From JBQTGK01 sp052400665 (lineage in GTDB: Bacteria; Bacteroidota; Bacteroidia; Bacteroidales; Marinifilaceae), in assembly GCA_052400665.1 (NCBI GenBank), contig JBQTGK010000004.1: 64,000 nt of DNA. One strand, 5' to 3'. Positions 17,390 through 25,888 of this stretch are shown in pieces; the stretch's first letter is position 1; each line of letters opens with the position of its first letter. A program made the position numbers and the translations under genes. The notes beneath the pieces are model-generated. The model ran no database searches. It was not told the DNA's origin and saw nothing but the letters and a program-made list of their open reading frames with translations.

Positions 17390-17882
17390 GTAGCTTTTTG
17401 TAAAGTTCCAGATTCTCATTATCAAAAATACAAAAGTTTACTTCCTCGAGGTATTTACAATTTAATAATTGCTGTTTTACAGTGTTAACAGCAATTATTG
17501 CCGCTTGCTTTTTCGGATACCCGTATATTCCGGTACTAATATTAGGAAAGGCAATACTTCTAAGTTTATGTTTTTCGGCTAAAAGGATGCTGTTTTTGTA
17601 GCAATTTGTTAAAAGTTGTGCCTCATTTTTATTGCCCCCATTCCAAATAGGACCTACTGTATGAATAATATGTTTACAGGCAAGTAAATAAGCTTTGGTA
17701 ATTTTAGCCTTACCAGTTTCGCATCCATTAAGTAATCTGCATTCTTCTAAAAGTTTATTTCCTGCTGCCCGGTGAATTGCTCCATCAACACCGCCTCCAC
17801 CTAGTAAACTTGAGTTGGCAGCATTAACAATCGCATCGGTATGTAAAGTGGTAATATCTGCATGTTCAATTTTAATTTTCAT
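17382..17882 (-). CDS. Macro domain ADP-ribose hydrolase
   Basis: This 166-residue protein is a single macro domain. It has [20 protein letters not shown] for the ADP-ribose binding and catalytic loop. [20 protein letters not shown] and [14 protein letters not shown] follow as in the MacroD/YmdB type. These enzymes remove acetyl from O-acetyl-ADP-ribose or ADP-ribose from acidic residues. The Asn and Asp-bearing loop for catalysis is intact. It has no ADP-ribosyltransferase or sirtuin beside it, so its target here is unknown. It converges on and overlaps the rhodanese gene. Confidence 0.93.
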   Translation of the reverse strand: MKIKIEHADITTLHTDAIVNAANSSLLGGGGVDGAIHRAAGNKLLEECRLLNGCETGKAKITKAYLLACKHIIHTVGPIWNGGNKNEAQLLTNCYKNSILLAEKHKLRSIAFPNISTGIYGYPKKQAAIIAVNTVKQQLLNCKYLEEVNFCIFDNENLELYKKLLK

Positions 17883-18183
17883 ATTTTCCGGAATTTTAGT
17901 GTTTAGTTTTTTTAGTACTGATAATAGTGCTAACTTTTTATTTGCTTGTGTTATTTTTTATGTCTAAATTTTCTTATTTGCCTGTTTTTAATAGTAATCA
18001 GATTTGAATTTATCTTATAATAAGTATAGAATGAAATTAATAATTCAAAATCATTATAAAAAATGACTTCGGAATCGATTGCAAGATATTGATTTTGAAA
18101 ATGTTTGTTTCGTTTTGGAAAAATATAATTATTTTAGCCGCGCTAGCCAAGCAAATTGATTGAAATATATTAAATTGACAATT
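17883..18183. other. Divergent intergenic region upstream of phosphofructokinase
   Basis: These 301 AT-rich bases separate the macro-domain and phosphofructokinase genes. No clear promoter pair or hairpin was seen. The region must contain the start signals for both. Confidence 0.4.
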
Positions 18184-19278
18184 ATGAAAAGAGTATTAGT
18201 TGCAACAGGGGGTGGTGATTGCCCAGGGTTGAATGCTGTAATTCGTGCCGTTGTGAAACGAGCAGCTCAAGAAAAAGATTGGGAAGTCGTTGGAAGTATT
18301 CAGTCTTTCGATGGAATTTTGAAAGAACCAACAGAAATTAAGATATTAGATGATGCAGCCGTTAAAGGAATCCACTATCAGGGAGGTACAATTATTGGTA
18401 CTACAACAAAAGGTGGTCCATTTGCTTGGCCTGTAAAAAACAAAGATGGTTCCTGGGGTTCGGCCGATCGTTCTGATGAGATGATTCGCAAACTTCAATA
18501 TTTGGGAATTGATGCTGTAATTAGTATTGGTGGTGATGGTTCTCAAAAAATTTCACAAGCTCTTTACGAAAAAGGGTTGAATATTATTGGAGTTCCTAAA
18601 ACTATCGATAATGACCTTTCAGCTACCGATTTTACTTTCGGTTATCAAACCGCTGTACAAATTTGTACCGAGGCTGTTGACAAGTTGAAAACAACCGCAG
18701 CTTCACACAACCGTGTTTTTGTTTTAGAAGCTATGGGGCGTGATGCAGGATGGATTGCTTTAAGTGCTGCTATTGCTGGCGGAGCAGAAGCATGTTTGAT
18801 TCCTGAGATTCCTTATGATATTAAGAAGGTGAAGCAGAAATTAGATACACGATTCTTAAAAGGTAAAGGTTTTGGTATTATTGTTGTTGCCGAAGGTGCT
18901 ATGCCCAAAGGTGGTACTGCTTTAGCCGAAGAAAGTACCGAAGTTGGTAACCCGAACTTAAAATTGAGTGGTGCTGCCGATCGTTTAGCTGCTGAACTAA
19001 AAGTTGCTGGCGTTGAAGCTGATATTCGCACTACTGTTTTAGGTCACTTGCAACGAGGTGGTATTCCTGTAGCTTACGATCGTGTTCTTGCAACTCAGTT
19101 CGGTGTTAAGGCATTCGAAATGGTATTGGAAGGGAAATTTGGACAGATGGTAGCATATCGTCACCCACAAGTTGTTGGTGTGCCTCTTCCGGAGGCTATC
19201 GGACAACAAAATCTTGTTGACCCTAAAGCTAACTTGGTGCAGACTGCTAAGGGAGTTGGTATCGCATTTGGAGACTAA
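18184..19278 (+). CDS. pfkA: 6-phosphofructokinase
   Basis: From ATG at 18184 the product has 364 residues; an upstream TTG at 18160 is in frame but less likely. It phosphorylates fructose 6-phosphate in glycolysis. TGGGDCPGLNAVIR is the nucleotide loop and ISIGGDGS the phosphoryl-donor site. PKTIDNDLSATDFTFGYQTA is the catalytic loop and MGRDAGWIAL the sugar-phosphate site. The donor positions are mixed: Gly119 (in GGDGS) equals E. coli Gly104, the ATP form, while Lys139 (in PKTIDND) equals E. coli position 124, where pyrophosphate enzymes have Lys. This pattern occurs in the group called mixed-substrate PFKs and several of those use ATP. The donor is therefore best left open. A strong terminator follows. 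Confidence 0.92.
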   Translation: MKRVLVATGGGDCPGLNAVIRAVVKRAAQEKDWEVVGSIQSFDGILKEPTEIKILDDAAVKGIHYQGGTIIGTTTKGGPFAWPVKNKDGSWGSADRSDEMIRKLQYLGIDAVISIGGDGSQKISQALYEKGLNIIGVPKTIDNDLSATDFTFGYQTAVQICTEAVDKLKTTAASHNRVFVLEAMGRDAGWIALSAAIAGGAEACLIPEIPYDIKKVKQKLDTRFLKGKGFGIIVVAEGAMPKGGTALAEESTEVGNPNLKLSGAADRLAAELKVAGVEADIRTTVLGHLQRGGIPVAYDRVLATQFGVKAFEMVLEGKFGQMVAYRHPQVVGVPLPEAIGQQNLVDPKANLVQTAKGVGIAFGD

Positions 19279-19300
19279 TTTTATACTTCAAAATATACAG

Positions 19301-19332
19301 AACCGGAATCTGAAAGGCTTCCGGTTTTTTTT
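19301..19332 (+). terminator. Terminator of phosphofructokinase
   Basis: AACCGGAA pairs with TTCCGGTT and a run of eight T residues follows. It lies 22 bases past the stop codon. Confidence 0.92.
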
Positions 19333-19336
19333 ATGC

Positions 19337-19762
19337 CTATCCGTGAAAACGATGTTTCCATTCTGTTTTAGGAACCATGCATTCTTTTTTACGACCAAAC
19401 CAACTGTAGCGATTTTTTGCAACTAGTTTATAAAACCAATCGGTAATCGATTTAGGAAAATATTTGAAGTTTTGGATTGCTCGCCAAGGATAGATCAAAT
19501 GTTTGGCTATTTCGAAAATAGCTGTGCTTTGTGTGCTAATTTTTTCATGTTCAATAAACACGATCGTATCAAGATCTGTTTGGGATAAATTATATTTAGC
19601 TAGTAGATGTTGAGCGTATTTGGATTGAAGAGAAGCGAAATGTAGGTTTTCTTTTCGATTGTATGCCATAAGAAATCGAACGGAAGTATTGCACAAATTA
19701 CAAACCCCATCGAATAGTACGATAGGGTTTGAAGTATCTTGATATGTGCTGCTTTCGGTCAT
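19337..19762 (-). CDS. DCC family thiol-disulfide oxidoreductase-like protein (DUF393)
   Basis: This 141-residue protein has the DCC motif VLFDGVCNLCN with a C-x2-C pair (C21, C24) in a thioredoxin-like start. The family-typical SVRFLMAYNRKENLHFASLQ follows, then FYKLVAKNRYSWFGRK near the end. The domain is predicted to do thiol-disulfide chemistry, but its partners are unknown. It follows the ars-like permease operon on the same strand with a gap of 43 bases. It may thus be a sixth gene in that operon, although its 3' end faces the phosphofructokinase terminator. Confidence 0.88.
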   Translation of the reverse strand: MTESSTYQDTSNPIVLFDGVCNLCNTSVRFLMAYNRKENLHFASLQSKYAQHLLAKYNLSQTDLDTIVFIEHEKISTQSTAIFEIAKHLIYPWRAIQNFKYFPKSITDWFYKLVAKNRYSWFGRKKECMVPKTEWKHRFHG

Positions 19763-19805
19763 TGATTTTTTTCCTTTATCAATAGAAAGATAAAATATTC
19801 ATCCC

Positions 19806-20843
19806 TTAATAAATAAAGTTAAAAATAAAACCAACAATAAGAATTCCGATAGCAACAATACTAACAAATGTTAATATTAAAGGCATTTTAAGTACTTTTT
19901 TTAGGATAATAACCTCGGGTAATGATAATCCGATTACCGACATCATGAAGGCTAAAGTGGTGCCTAGTGCAGCTCCTTTTGCAACTAGCACTTCTACAAT
20001 TGGAATAATTCCCGCAGCATTAGAATACATTGGGACTCCAATAAGAATTGATAATGGAACCGAATACCACGATGATTTTCCCATAAGATTTGCCATGAAA
20101 TCTTCAGGTACATAACCATGAGCCCCAGCTCCAATCGCGACACCAATTACAATGTACAACCAAATTCTACCAACAATCTCTTTTACCGAGTTTAATCCAG
20201 ATTGAATACGTTCTGAAAAAGTAAGTTTGGTTGTATCAATTCCAGAGTGTCCTGTTTTAACTTCGTAAACCCAATCATGTACATATTTTTCAAGTTTTAA
20301 GGCTCCAATTAACCAGCCTGCAACAATGGCAATTGATAAGCCTGTAAATGTATAAAGGAGTGCAGTTTGCCAACCGAAAGCTTCTGCCAACATACCTAAA
20401 GCAATTTCGTTTACTAAAGGAGCTGCAATCAGGAAACTAAAAGTTACACCCAAAGGTACTCCAGCCTCAACAAAACCTAGGAATAAAGGGATGGCAGAAC
20501 AAGAACAAAATGGAGTTAAAACACCTAATAAAGCAGCCATTACATTGCCAAAAATAGTAGATTTTCCAGCAAGAAAGTTTTTGGTTTTTTCTGGAGAGAA
20601 ATAGCTACGAATAATTCCTACACCAAAAATAACCAAGATCAATAGCATAAGAACTTTAGGTGTTTCAAATATGAAAAAATTAACAGCTTCTGTTAAGTGT
20701 GCCTCTTTTCGCATTCCGAAAACCGTATAGGTTAGAAAATCAACAATATTCTGAAGGTTCACATAAAGAAAATACCAAACAGGTAAGGATAATAGAACTA
20801 ATATTATCTGATTTCTGTGTGTAATTTTAATTGATTTGATCAT
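19806..20843 (-). CDS. Permease of the ArsP/DUF318 (YraQ) family
   Basis: This 345-residue membrane protein has about eight to ten helices. It has the hallmark VLTPFCSCSAIPLFLGFVEA, a Cys-x-Cys in a membrane segment, and a second mirrored segment IGVPMYSNAAGIIPIVEVLV. ArsP members export trivalent organoarsenicals, and other members are linked to metal or thiol handling. The CSC pair could bind a thiophilic metalloid (inference). A charged loop of about 40 residues lies near the middle (YVHDWVYEVKTGHSGID). It is the last well-spaced gene of the arsR-led operon, 25 bases after the ArsG-like gene. Confidence 0.88.
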   Translation of the reverse strand: MIKSIKITHRNQIILVLLSLPVWYFLYVNLQNIVDFLTYTVFGMRKEAHLTEAVNFFIFETPKVLMLLILVIFGVGIIRSYFSPEKTKNFLAGKSTIFGNVMAALLGVLTPFCSCSAIPLFLGFVEAGVPLGVTFSFLIAAPLVNEIALGMLAEAFGWQTALLYTFTGLSIAIVAGWLIGALKLEKYVHDWVYEVKTGHSGIDTTKLTFSERIQSGLNSVKEIVGRIWLYIVIGVAIGAGAHGYVPEDFMANLMGKSSWYSVPLSILIGVPMYSNAAGIIPIVEVLVAKGAALGTTLAFMMSVIGLSLPEVIILKKVLKMPLILTFVSIVAIGILIVGFIFNFIY

Positions 20844-20868
20844 GATAATCTAATACTTTTTTATCGAT

Positions 20869-21573
20869 TTATTGAACGAAAAATATGTAAGTGAAATACA
20901 TTCCAGCGCAAATGAAAATTACTGCTGCAACTTTACGAAACCAAAATTCAAAGCTTTTTACTTTGTTGTAAAAATTACCTACTCCCGATAAAGTAAACGC
21001 CAGTAAATAGGCAATAATAATTACCGGAAGTCCTGTTGCTATGGCAAAAACTACTGGTAGAATTAGTCCGTTGGCCTGAGAAATACTCAGGGGAATTAAC
21101 ATCCCGAAATAAAGCACCCCGCTGTACGGACAAAAGGCCAGTGCGAATATCATTCCCATTAACAAAGCTCCCCAGTATTTACCTCTTATTTTTTCACCAT
21201 TTAGTTTATTAGTTAATGAGCCTACCCCAGGAAAATTGATAGATATCAAATCCAGCATGAAAATACCAATGATGATTAGTAAAGGTCCCAATAATCTTTC
21301 ACCATAAGTATTAAAGAAACTTGAAATGTCAAATTTACTTGCTCCAAAGAATAATGTTATTCCAATTGTTGTATAACTAATTGCTCTGCCAAGCGTGTAA
21401 ATTAATCCATTTAAGAATATTCTTTTTTTATTGCTTAAATCTTTACTGATATAGGCTGTTGCCGTGATATTGGTAGCCAAAGGGCACGGACTAATTGCAG
21501 TCATAATTCCCAATAAAAAAGCGGTGAGAATAGGAAAACTACTTTGTGATAATAGTTGGTCTAAATATTCCAT
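20869..21573 (-). CDS. CcdA/DsbD-type membrane protein, ArsG-like
   Basis: This 234-residue protein has six helices of the DsbD/CcdA transmembrane fold. One cysteine-proline motif lies in TAISPCPLATNIT and the partner in FALAFCPYSGVLYF, at the positions that carry electrons in CcdA. In Bacteroidota arsenic operons a homologue is named ArsG and described as an aromatic aminobenzylarsenical efflux permease. That name rests on family annotation and on the neighbouring ArsF-like gene. An alternative is that it passes reducing power across the membrane to the adjacent thiol lipoprotein. Neighbour spacing is 7 bases from arsF, a tight operon. Confidence 0.82.
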   Translation of the reverse strand: MEYLDQLLSQSSFPILTAFLLGIMTAISPCPLATNITATAYISKDLSNKKRIFLNGLIYTLGRAISYTTIGITLFFGASKFDISSFFNTYGERLLGPLLIIIGIFMLDLISINFPGVGSLTNKLNGEKIRGKYWGALLMGMIFALAFCPYSGVLYFGMLIPLSISQANGLILPVVFAIATGLPVIIIAYLLAFTLSGVGNFYNKVKSFEFWFRKVAAVIFICAGMYFTYIFFVQ

Positions 21574-21580
21574 ACTTTAC

Positions 21581-22048
21581 TTATTGTAGTTCAGCTTTAA
21601 TTAGGGTTTGTAATTTTTCTACATAAGCAGGAGTGTCGTTAAGAGCATTGCGGAATGCAAATGTGGTTAAATCTTCAATTTTGCCCGATTTAGCACTTTT
21701 AATAAACAAGCCAGAGCTACTTGCCTGAAATTCTTTTGCTAAAGTTTTATTTTCTTCCTGATCGAAGTTGATATCGAAAAATTTTACCTTTAGGCTTTCG
21801 GCTACCTCTTTAGCTTTTGTGCCAACAGCTTTGCAGGTTTTACATTTTCGATCTCCGTGAAAGTAATATACGCCGGCTTTGCCTGAAGTTAAAGCCAATT
21901 TTGTTTCTGCTGATTTTTCACATTTTGAGCAGTTAGCTTTACAGACTGTTGATTGTTCGGCTTTAGTAGTTTCCTTTTTTACATTCGATTGGCAGGCTCC
22001 AAAACTAAGTCCTAAAGCTACAATACCTAGTGTTATTGTTTTTTTCAT
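21581..22048 (-). CDS. Thioredoxin-like lipoprotein, ArsF-like
   Basis: The 155-residue product is a lipoprotein (lipobox ending at Cys19 in LSFGACQS). A short cysteine-rich linker (CKANCSKCEKS, about residues 36-46) comes next. A thioredoxin-like domain follows, with YYFHGDRKCKTCKAVG holding a C-x2-C redox pair and FFDINFDQEENKTLAKEF after it. Bacteroidota homologues are annotated as the ArsF subunit of a nitrophenyl-compound nitroreductase. The linker cysteines are an extra potential metal or metalloid site. It should face the periplasm next to the ArsG-like membrane protein, a likely redox partner (inference from gene order). Confidence 0.82.
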   Translation of the reverse strand: MKKTITLGIVALGLSFGACQSNVKKETTKAEQSTVCKANCSKCEKSAETKLALTSGKAGVYYFHGDRKCKTCKAVGTKAKEVAESLKVKFFDINFDQEENKTLAKEFQASSSGLFIKSAKSGKIEDLTTFAFRNALNDTPAYVEKLQTLIKAELQ

Positions 22049-22102
22049 GTTTATAAGTACTGAACTTATGCTGTTAGTAATAAGCTAACAGCTATTTGTA
22101 TA

Positions 22103-22339
22103 TTATGCTTTTTGAATAAACGATTTAATTTCGTCTACCGTTGGTACTTTACCACTTACTACAACTTTTTCGTTAATAACCAAAGCTGGAGTCGACATTA
22201 CACCATAAGAAAGAATTTGTACCATATCGTCAATTTTAGTGATATTAGCATCGATAGATAATTCTTCAACTGCTTTTTTTGTTGCTTCGGCTAAAGTGCC
22301 GCATTTTTTACATCCAGGTCCTAATACTTTAATTTCCAT
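22103..22339 (-). CDS. Small thioredoxin-family redox protein
   Basis: This 78-residue protein is the short thioredoxin variant (redox-active disulfide protein 2 type). The active pair is C10-x2-C13 in VLGPGCKKCGTLAEA. The cis-proline loop is MSTPALVINEKVVVSGK. It lacks a signal peptide, so it works in the cytosol. In arsenic or organomercury-type operons such proteins probably reduce or carry thiophilic compounds to the permease. It lies between the regulator and the ArsF-like gene with gaps of 32 and 54 bases. Confidence 0.9.
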   Translation of the reverse strand: MEIKVLGPGCKKCGTLAEATKKAVEELSIDANITKIDDMVQILSYGVMSTPALVINEKVVVSGKVPTVDEIKSFIQKA

Positions 22340-22371
22340 GTTATTTATTTTATAAGTAATTATATTTTATA

Positions 22372-22674
22372 CTATTTTTTAAAAAGGTTCTTGAATAATT
22401 GTTGAGCTTCGTCCCATTTTTCTCTATTCAGGCAATACTTAATTTTGGGAGGGGTAATTTCTCCCTGAATTAAACCTACGTTTTTAAGTTCTTTAAGGTG
22501 CTGAGATAGGGTAGAGCGAGCAATGGGCACTTCTAAAGCTAAATCGCCACTGTAGCAACAGGCTTGTTCCGATAACAATTGGCAAATATATATTCTTACG
22601 GGGTGCGATAATGCTTTGGCATATCGAGCCAATTGCTTTTCTTCAATAGAATAAAATTCTGTTACTTCTTTCAT
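22372..22674 (-). CDS. ArsR-family transcriptional repressor
   Basis: This 100-residue winged-helix protein has the ArsR core: YAKALSHPVRIYICQLL, then SGDLALEVPIARSTLSQHLK as the recognition helix, and VGLIQGEITPPKIKYCL as the wing. C31, C39 and C40 (in QACCYSGDL) are placed where thiophilic metalloid or metal sensing is plausible. It heads the operon and sits 11 bases downstream of a perfect inverted repeat overlapping the promoter. It therefore probably represses itself and the four genes behind it until a metalloid, metal or thiol-reactive compound binds. Confidence 0.92.
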   Translation of the reverse strand: MKEVTEFYSIEEKQLARYAKALSHPVRIYICQLLSEQACCYSGDLALEVPIARSTLSQHLKELKNVGLIQGEITPPKIKYCLNREKWDEAQQLFKNLFKK

Positions 22675-22684
22675 TTGTTTCGTA

Positions 22685-22702
22685 TTTCGTAAAATTACGA
22701 AA
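22685..22702 (-). promoter_or_regulatory. Probable ArsR operator
   Basis: TTTCGTAA and TTACGAAA form a perfect inverted repeat with a two-base centre (22685-22692, 22695-22702). It lies directly after the -7 box, at the expected start of transcription. Bound repressor would block the operon. Confidence 0.8.
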
Positions 22703-22733
22703 CAAATGTAGGAGCTTTTTATAGAATATCAAA
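22703..22733 (-). promoter_or_regulatory. Promoter of the arsR operon
   Basis: On the minus strand TTTG (22730-22733) is separated by 19 bases from TACATTTG (22703-22710), a consensus match to the Bacteroidota TTTG-N19-21-TAnnTTTG promoter. Confidence 0.8.
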
Positions 22734-22860
22734 TTTTAGGGGTGTAAATATTTATGCAGAAAGCACTGATTCTGATTCGCTACAAACTAAACTACCTCAA
22801 AACAAGTATTTTATACTTATTATAGTAAAAGATTTATGCTTTTGTATTTAGTGCTTTTTT

Positions 22861-23307
22861 CTAAAAAGTATAAATTCTATTTACTATCATTTTTTGGAAT
22901 TTTGAGTATACCCAAAGGAAAATAATAAATAGTGTTGGACCAATTCTCATGTATTGTCCCTTATATACAGAATGCATATCTTGAAGTATGGAAGTAGTTT
23001 CTACGTAAATTGCATAAGAACTTAAAATAAGAAAACCACTAATTAAAGGAAACAATAATCGATCTGTTTTTATTTCTTTAAGCATAATAAATCCTGATAA
23101 AACATAAAATAAGTAACCAATTATTGTAGAGCTCAAATATAAGTCGTGAGATTGATCAGCATAATCGAAAATAGGGAAGGGAAGAACTCTTAACCAGATT
23201 TGTTGAAATTCAAAATTTGGATTTATGTTAAAATTTATTCGGAGTAAGCTACTAAAGATTAATCCTAATGCAGCTAATAGTTGAATTAGTTTTTGTTTTG
23301 TACTCAT
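22861..23307 (-). CDS. Four-helix membrane protein of unknown function
   Basis: This 148-residue protein has about four hydrophobic helices: LIQLLAALGLIFSSLLRI, LSSTIIGYLFYVLSGFIML, LLFPLISGFLILSSYAIYVE and GPTLFIIFLWVYSKF. Between the first two is a conserved-looking extracytosolic loop with several aromatic residues (FPIFDYADQSHDLY). No known domain is visible. It lies upstream of the ars-like promoter on the same strand, with its own unidentified promoter, so it is probably not part of that operon. Confidence 0.6.
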   Translation of the reverse strand: MSTKQKLIQLLAALGLIFSSLLRINFNINPNFEFQQIWLRVLPFPIFDYADQSHDLYLSSTIIGYLFYVLSGFIMLKEIKTDRLLFPLISGFLILSSYAIYVETTSILQDMHSVYKGQYMRIGPTLFIIFLWVYSKFQKMIVNRIYTF

Positions 23308-24011
23308 TTTAAGATGTAAACTTTATTTTTATTAGGTGATAAAATAGCTTTTTATATTAAGAATCACGAAATTATAAATAAAAAATCAATTTTAATAAAT
23401 TAATTATGGAAAAATAATCATAAGTAAAATATTTTAAATTTTTAGTATTCAATATTTGTAAATAAGTGCTGTTTATGAGTGTTGTGTGTTTTATTGTGCT
23501 GGTTTTTAGTTGTGATTTTCATTTGCTGTTTTTTAATTTAAACTAGATGTTTATGTGTAATATGTTATATTTAATGTGCATTGTAAATGCAGTAAATTTA
23601 GCTTTTGCTTTACGATAGTTTGATTCAATAATAATTTTGTTATAATATATCTGACATTGATTTTTTATGATATTTATTTTTGATTTTTTAATGTGTCATA
23701 TTAAAAATATATTTATTATTATACTGTTTTACAGATGTGGGGTGATAAGTAGAGCTATTTTATGAATTGTAACTAGTCAACTTTTATTAGTAGTACAGTA
23801 TAAGTGAAATTGAGTTAATATTGTATTAAACAAAATATAAAATGGATAAAGTAATTAAATTACAGAATAATGACTTTTAAAACCTACTGAGTACTTGTAT
23901 TGAATTTTGAGAATAATACTAGGCGAGTAATAATGGCCTATTGAGTATTCTTTAGTATCTTAATGTTATCGATTAAAATGTAGATTGCTGTTCACTAACT
24001 TTCCATTAAAC
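23308..24011. other. Long AT-rich intergenic gap
   Basis: About 700 bases with a composition even richer in A and T than nearby genes. I translated long stretches on the plus strand by eye and saw no coding-like frame, hairpin terminator or clear promoter pair. It lies upstream of the SDR-TspO-photolyase operon and is its only plausible promoter region. Confidence 0.5.
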
Positions 24012-25427
24012 ATGAAGATACTACTTACCGGGGCAACAGGATATATTGGGCGAAGACTTTTGCCTGTTTTGGTTCAGCAGGGTCATCAGCTTGTTTGTTG
24101 TGTTCGTGATAAAGCCAGATTTAATGTAACTGATTCACTAAAACAAAATATCGAAATAATAGAAAATAATTTTCTGGATAAGGAATCGCTGCAAAATATT
24201 CCTAAGGATATCGATGGAGCATATTATCTGGTTCATTCCATGTCGGCATCATCTGATTATCAAAAGTTAGAGCTTGAGTCAGCCATTAATTTTAGAGAGG
24301 CAATAAATAAAACAAATATTCAGCATCTGATTTATCTGAGTGGAATTGTGAATGAGGTGGATTTATCAGATCATCTAGCTTCAAGAAAAGCAGTAGAACA
24401 GGAATTAAGTAAAGGAAATTATAATATTACTACCCTGCGGGCGGGTATTATAATAGGTTCGGGGAGTGCATCTTTCGAAATAATAAGAGATTTGGTAGAA
24501 AAATTACCTGTAATGATAACTCCCAAATGGCTAAATACGCGATGTCAGCCAATAGGTATTTCCGATGTCATTTCAATTCTTTCAAAGTCTGTCTTTAATT
24601 CGAATACTTACAATAAGAATTTTGATATTGGTGGTCCCGATATACTCTCATACAAAGAGATGCTTCTGGAATTTGGGCGAATCAGAAATCTGAAAAGACG
24701 AATTTATATTGTTCCGGTAATGACTCCTCGTTTATCGTCTTACTGGTTGTATTTTGTGACTTCAACATCTTATAAGCTGGCGGTAGCATTGGTAAATAGT
24801 ATGAAAATAGAGGTAGTATGTCGGGATAACGAAATTAATAGCATTCTGGGGGTAGAACCACTAACTTATAAGGAAACACTGGCAAAAGCCTTTAGTAAAA
24901 TTGAATCGAACGATATTGTTTCTAGTTGGAAAGACTCCTATTCAAGTGGTCGTTTAATAGGTAACATATCCGATTTTATTAAAGTTCCCTCCTTTGGGTG
25001 TTTTTCCGATAAAAGAAGTAGAATCTATCAGAACCGCGATACTTGTATCGATAAAATATGGAGTATTGGTGGTGATAATGGTTGGTATTATCTTGATTGG
25101 TTATGGCAAAGTAGAGGATTTATTGATAAATTAGCCGGTGGTGTCGGACTTAGAAGAGGCAGGACAAATAATACCAAGCTTAAAGCCGGCGATGCACTAG
25201 ATTTTTGGCGGGTTTTGTATTCCAATAAAGAGGAAGGTCGCTTGTTGCTTTATGCCGAAATGAAACTGCCTGGCGAAGCATGGCTGGAATTTAAAATTGA
25301 TTCCGGAAAATTAATCCAGACAGCCACATTTCGTCCATTGGGATTGCAGGGCCGCCTTTATTGGTATTTTGTATTGCCCTTTCATGCTTTTATATTTAAA
25401 GGAATGTTAAAAAACTTAACCGAATAA
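24012..25427 (+). CDS. SDR-family NAD(P)-binding protein with C-terminal DUF2867
   Basis: From ATG at 24012 the product has 471 residues; a TTG at 23985 is in frame but adds only a hydrophobic stub. Residues about 1-290 form an atypical short-chain dehydrogenase domain: ILLTGATGYIGRRLLPVL (nucleotide loop), VRD, YLVHSM and STLRAGIIIGSG-type order (TTLRAGIIIGSGSASFE). Residues about 320-471 are DUF2867-like (SIGGDNGWYYLDWLWQSRG, VGLRRGR and FRPLGLQGRLYWYFVLPFH). These proteins are related to UDP-glucose epimerase folds, but the substrate is unknown. The TspO gene starts two bases after its stop, so the two are coupled. Confidence 0.85.
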   Translation: MKILLTGATGYIGRRLLPVLVQQGHQLVCCVRDKARFNVTDSLKQNIEIIENNFLDKESLQNIPKDIDGAYYLVHSMSASSDYQKLELESAINFREAINKTNIQHLIYLSGIVNEVDLSDHLASRKAVEQELSKGNYNITTLRAGIIIGSGSASFEIIRDLVEKLPVMITPKWLNTRCQPIGISDVISILSKSVFNSNTYNKNFDIGGPDILSYKEMLLEFGRIRNLKRRIYIVPVMTPRLSSYWLYFVTSTSYKLAVALVNSMKIEVVCRDNEINSILGVEPLTYKETLAKAFSKIESNDIVSSWKDSYSSGRLIGNISDFIKVPSFGCFSDKRSRIYQNRDTCIDKIWSIGGDNGWYYLDWLWQSRGFIDKLAGGVGLRRGRTNNTKLKAGDALDFWRVLYSNKEEGRLLLYAEMKLPGEAWLEFKIDSGKLIQTATFRPLGLQGRLYWYFVLPFHAFIFKGMLKNLTE

Positions 25428-25429
25428 TA

Positions 25430-25885
25430 ATGATTAAACGAATTTTACTTTTTCTAATTTTAAATTTTACTGGTCTTTATATAGGCGGATTATTTACGAG
25501 TGCAGGCGTTAGCTCTGTTTGGTATCAAAACCTACAAAAAGCTCCATGGACACCACCCGGTTGGGTATTTGGTGCTGCTTGGACTTTAATAATGATTTGT
25601 TTTGCTGTTTACATGGCTTTTTTGGTAAAATCAGCAAGTCTAAAGAAAGTCATTGTTCTTTTTGGTATTCAATGGATTTTAAATGCGCTTTGGAACCCCT
25701 TATTTTTCTATTTTCAGGAAATAAGTCTGGGTTTAATTGATATTACAATGTTATTAATTCTTATTGGATATTTGTTTTTTAAGTATTGGAATATCCTAAG
25801 TTATAAGGCACTTCTTATAGTTCCTTATTTAATTTGGCTGCTTATAGCTACTTCTTTAAATGCTTATATATTCTTTAACAATTGA
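25430..25885 (+). CDS. tspO: TspO/MBR family membrane protein
   Basis: This 151-residue protein has five membrane helices. It has the family motifs WYQNLQKAPWTPPGWVFGAA in the first loop and QWILNALWNPLFFYF in the third to fourth helix. TspO proteins bind porphyrins or cholesterol-like ligands and are linked to oxygen, light and oxidative stress in bacteria. The conserved aromatic ligand residues are present. It lies between the SDR gene (two-base gap) and the photolyase gene (three-base gap). This ties it to light or radical stress responses (inference). Confidence 0.93.
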   Translation: MIKRILLFLILNFTGLYIGGLFTSAGVSSVWYQNLQKAPWTPPGWVFGAAWTLIMICFAVYMAFLVKSASLKKVIVLFGIQWILNALWNPLFFYFQEISLGLIDITMLLILIGYLFFKYWNILSYKALLIVPYLIWLLIATSLNAYIFFNN

Positions 25886-25888
25886 TTT

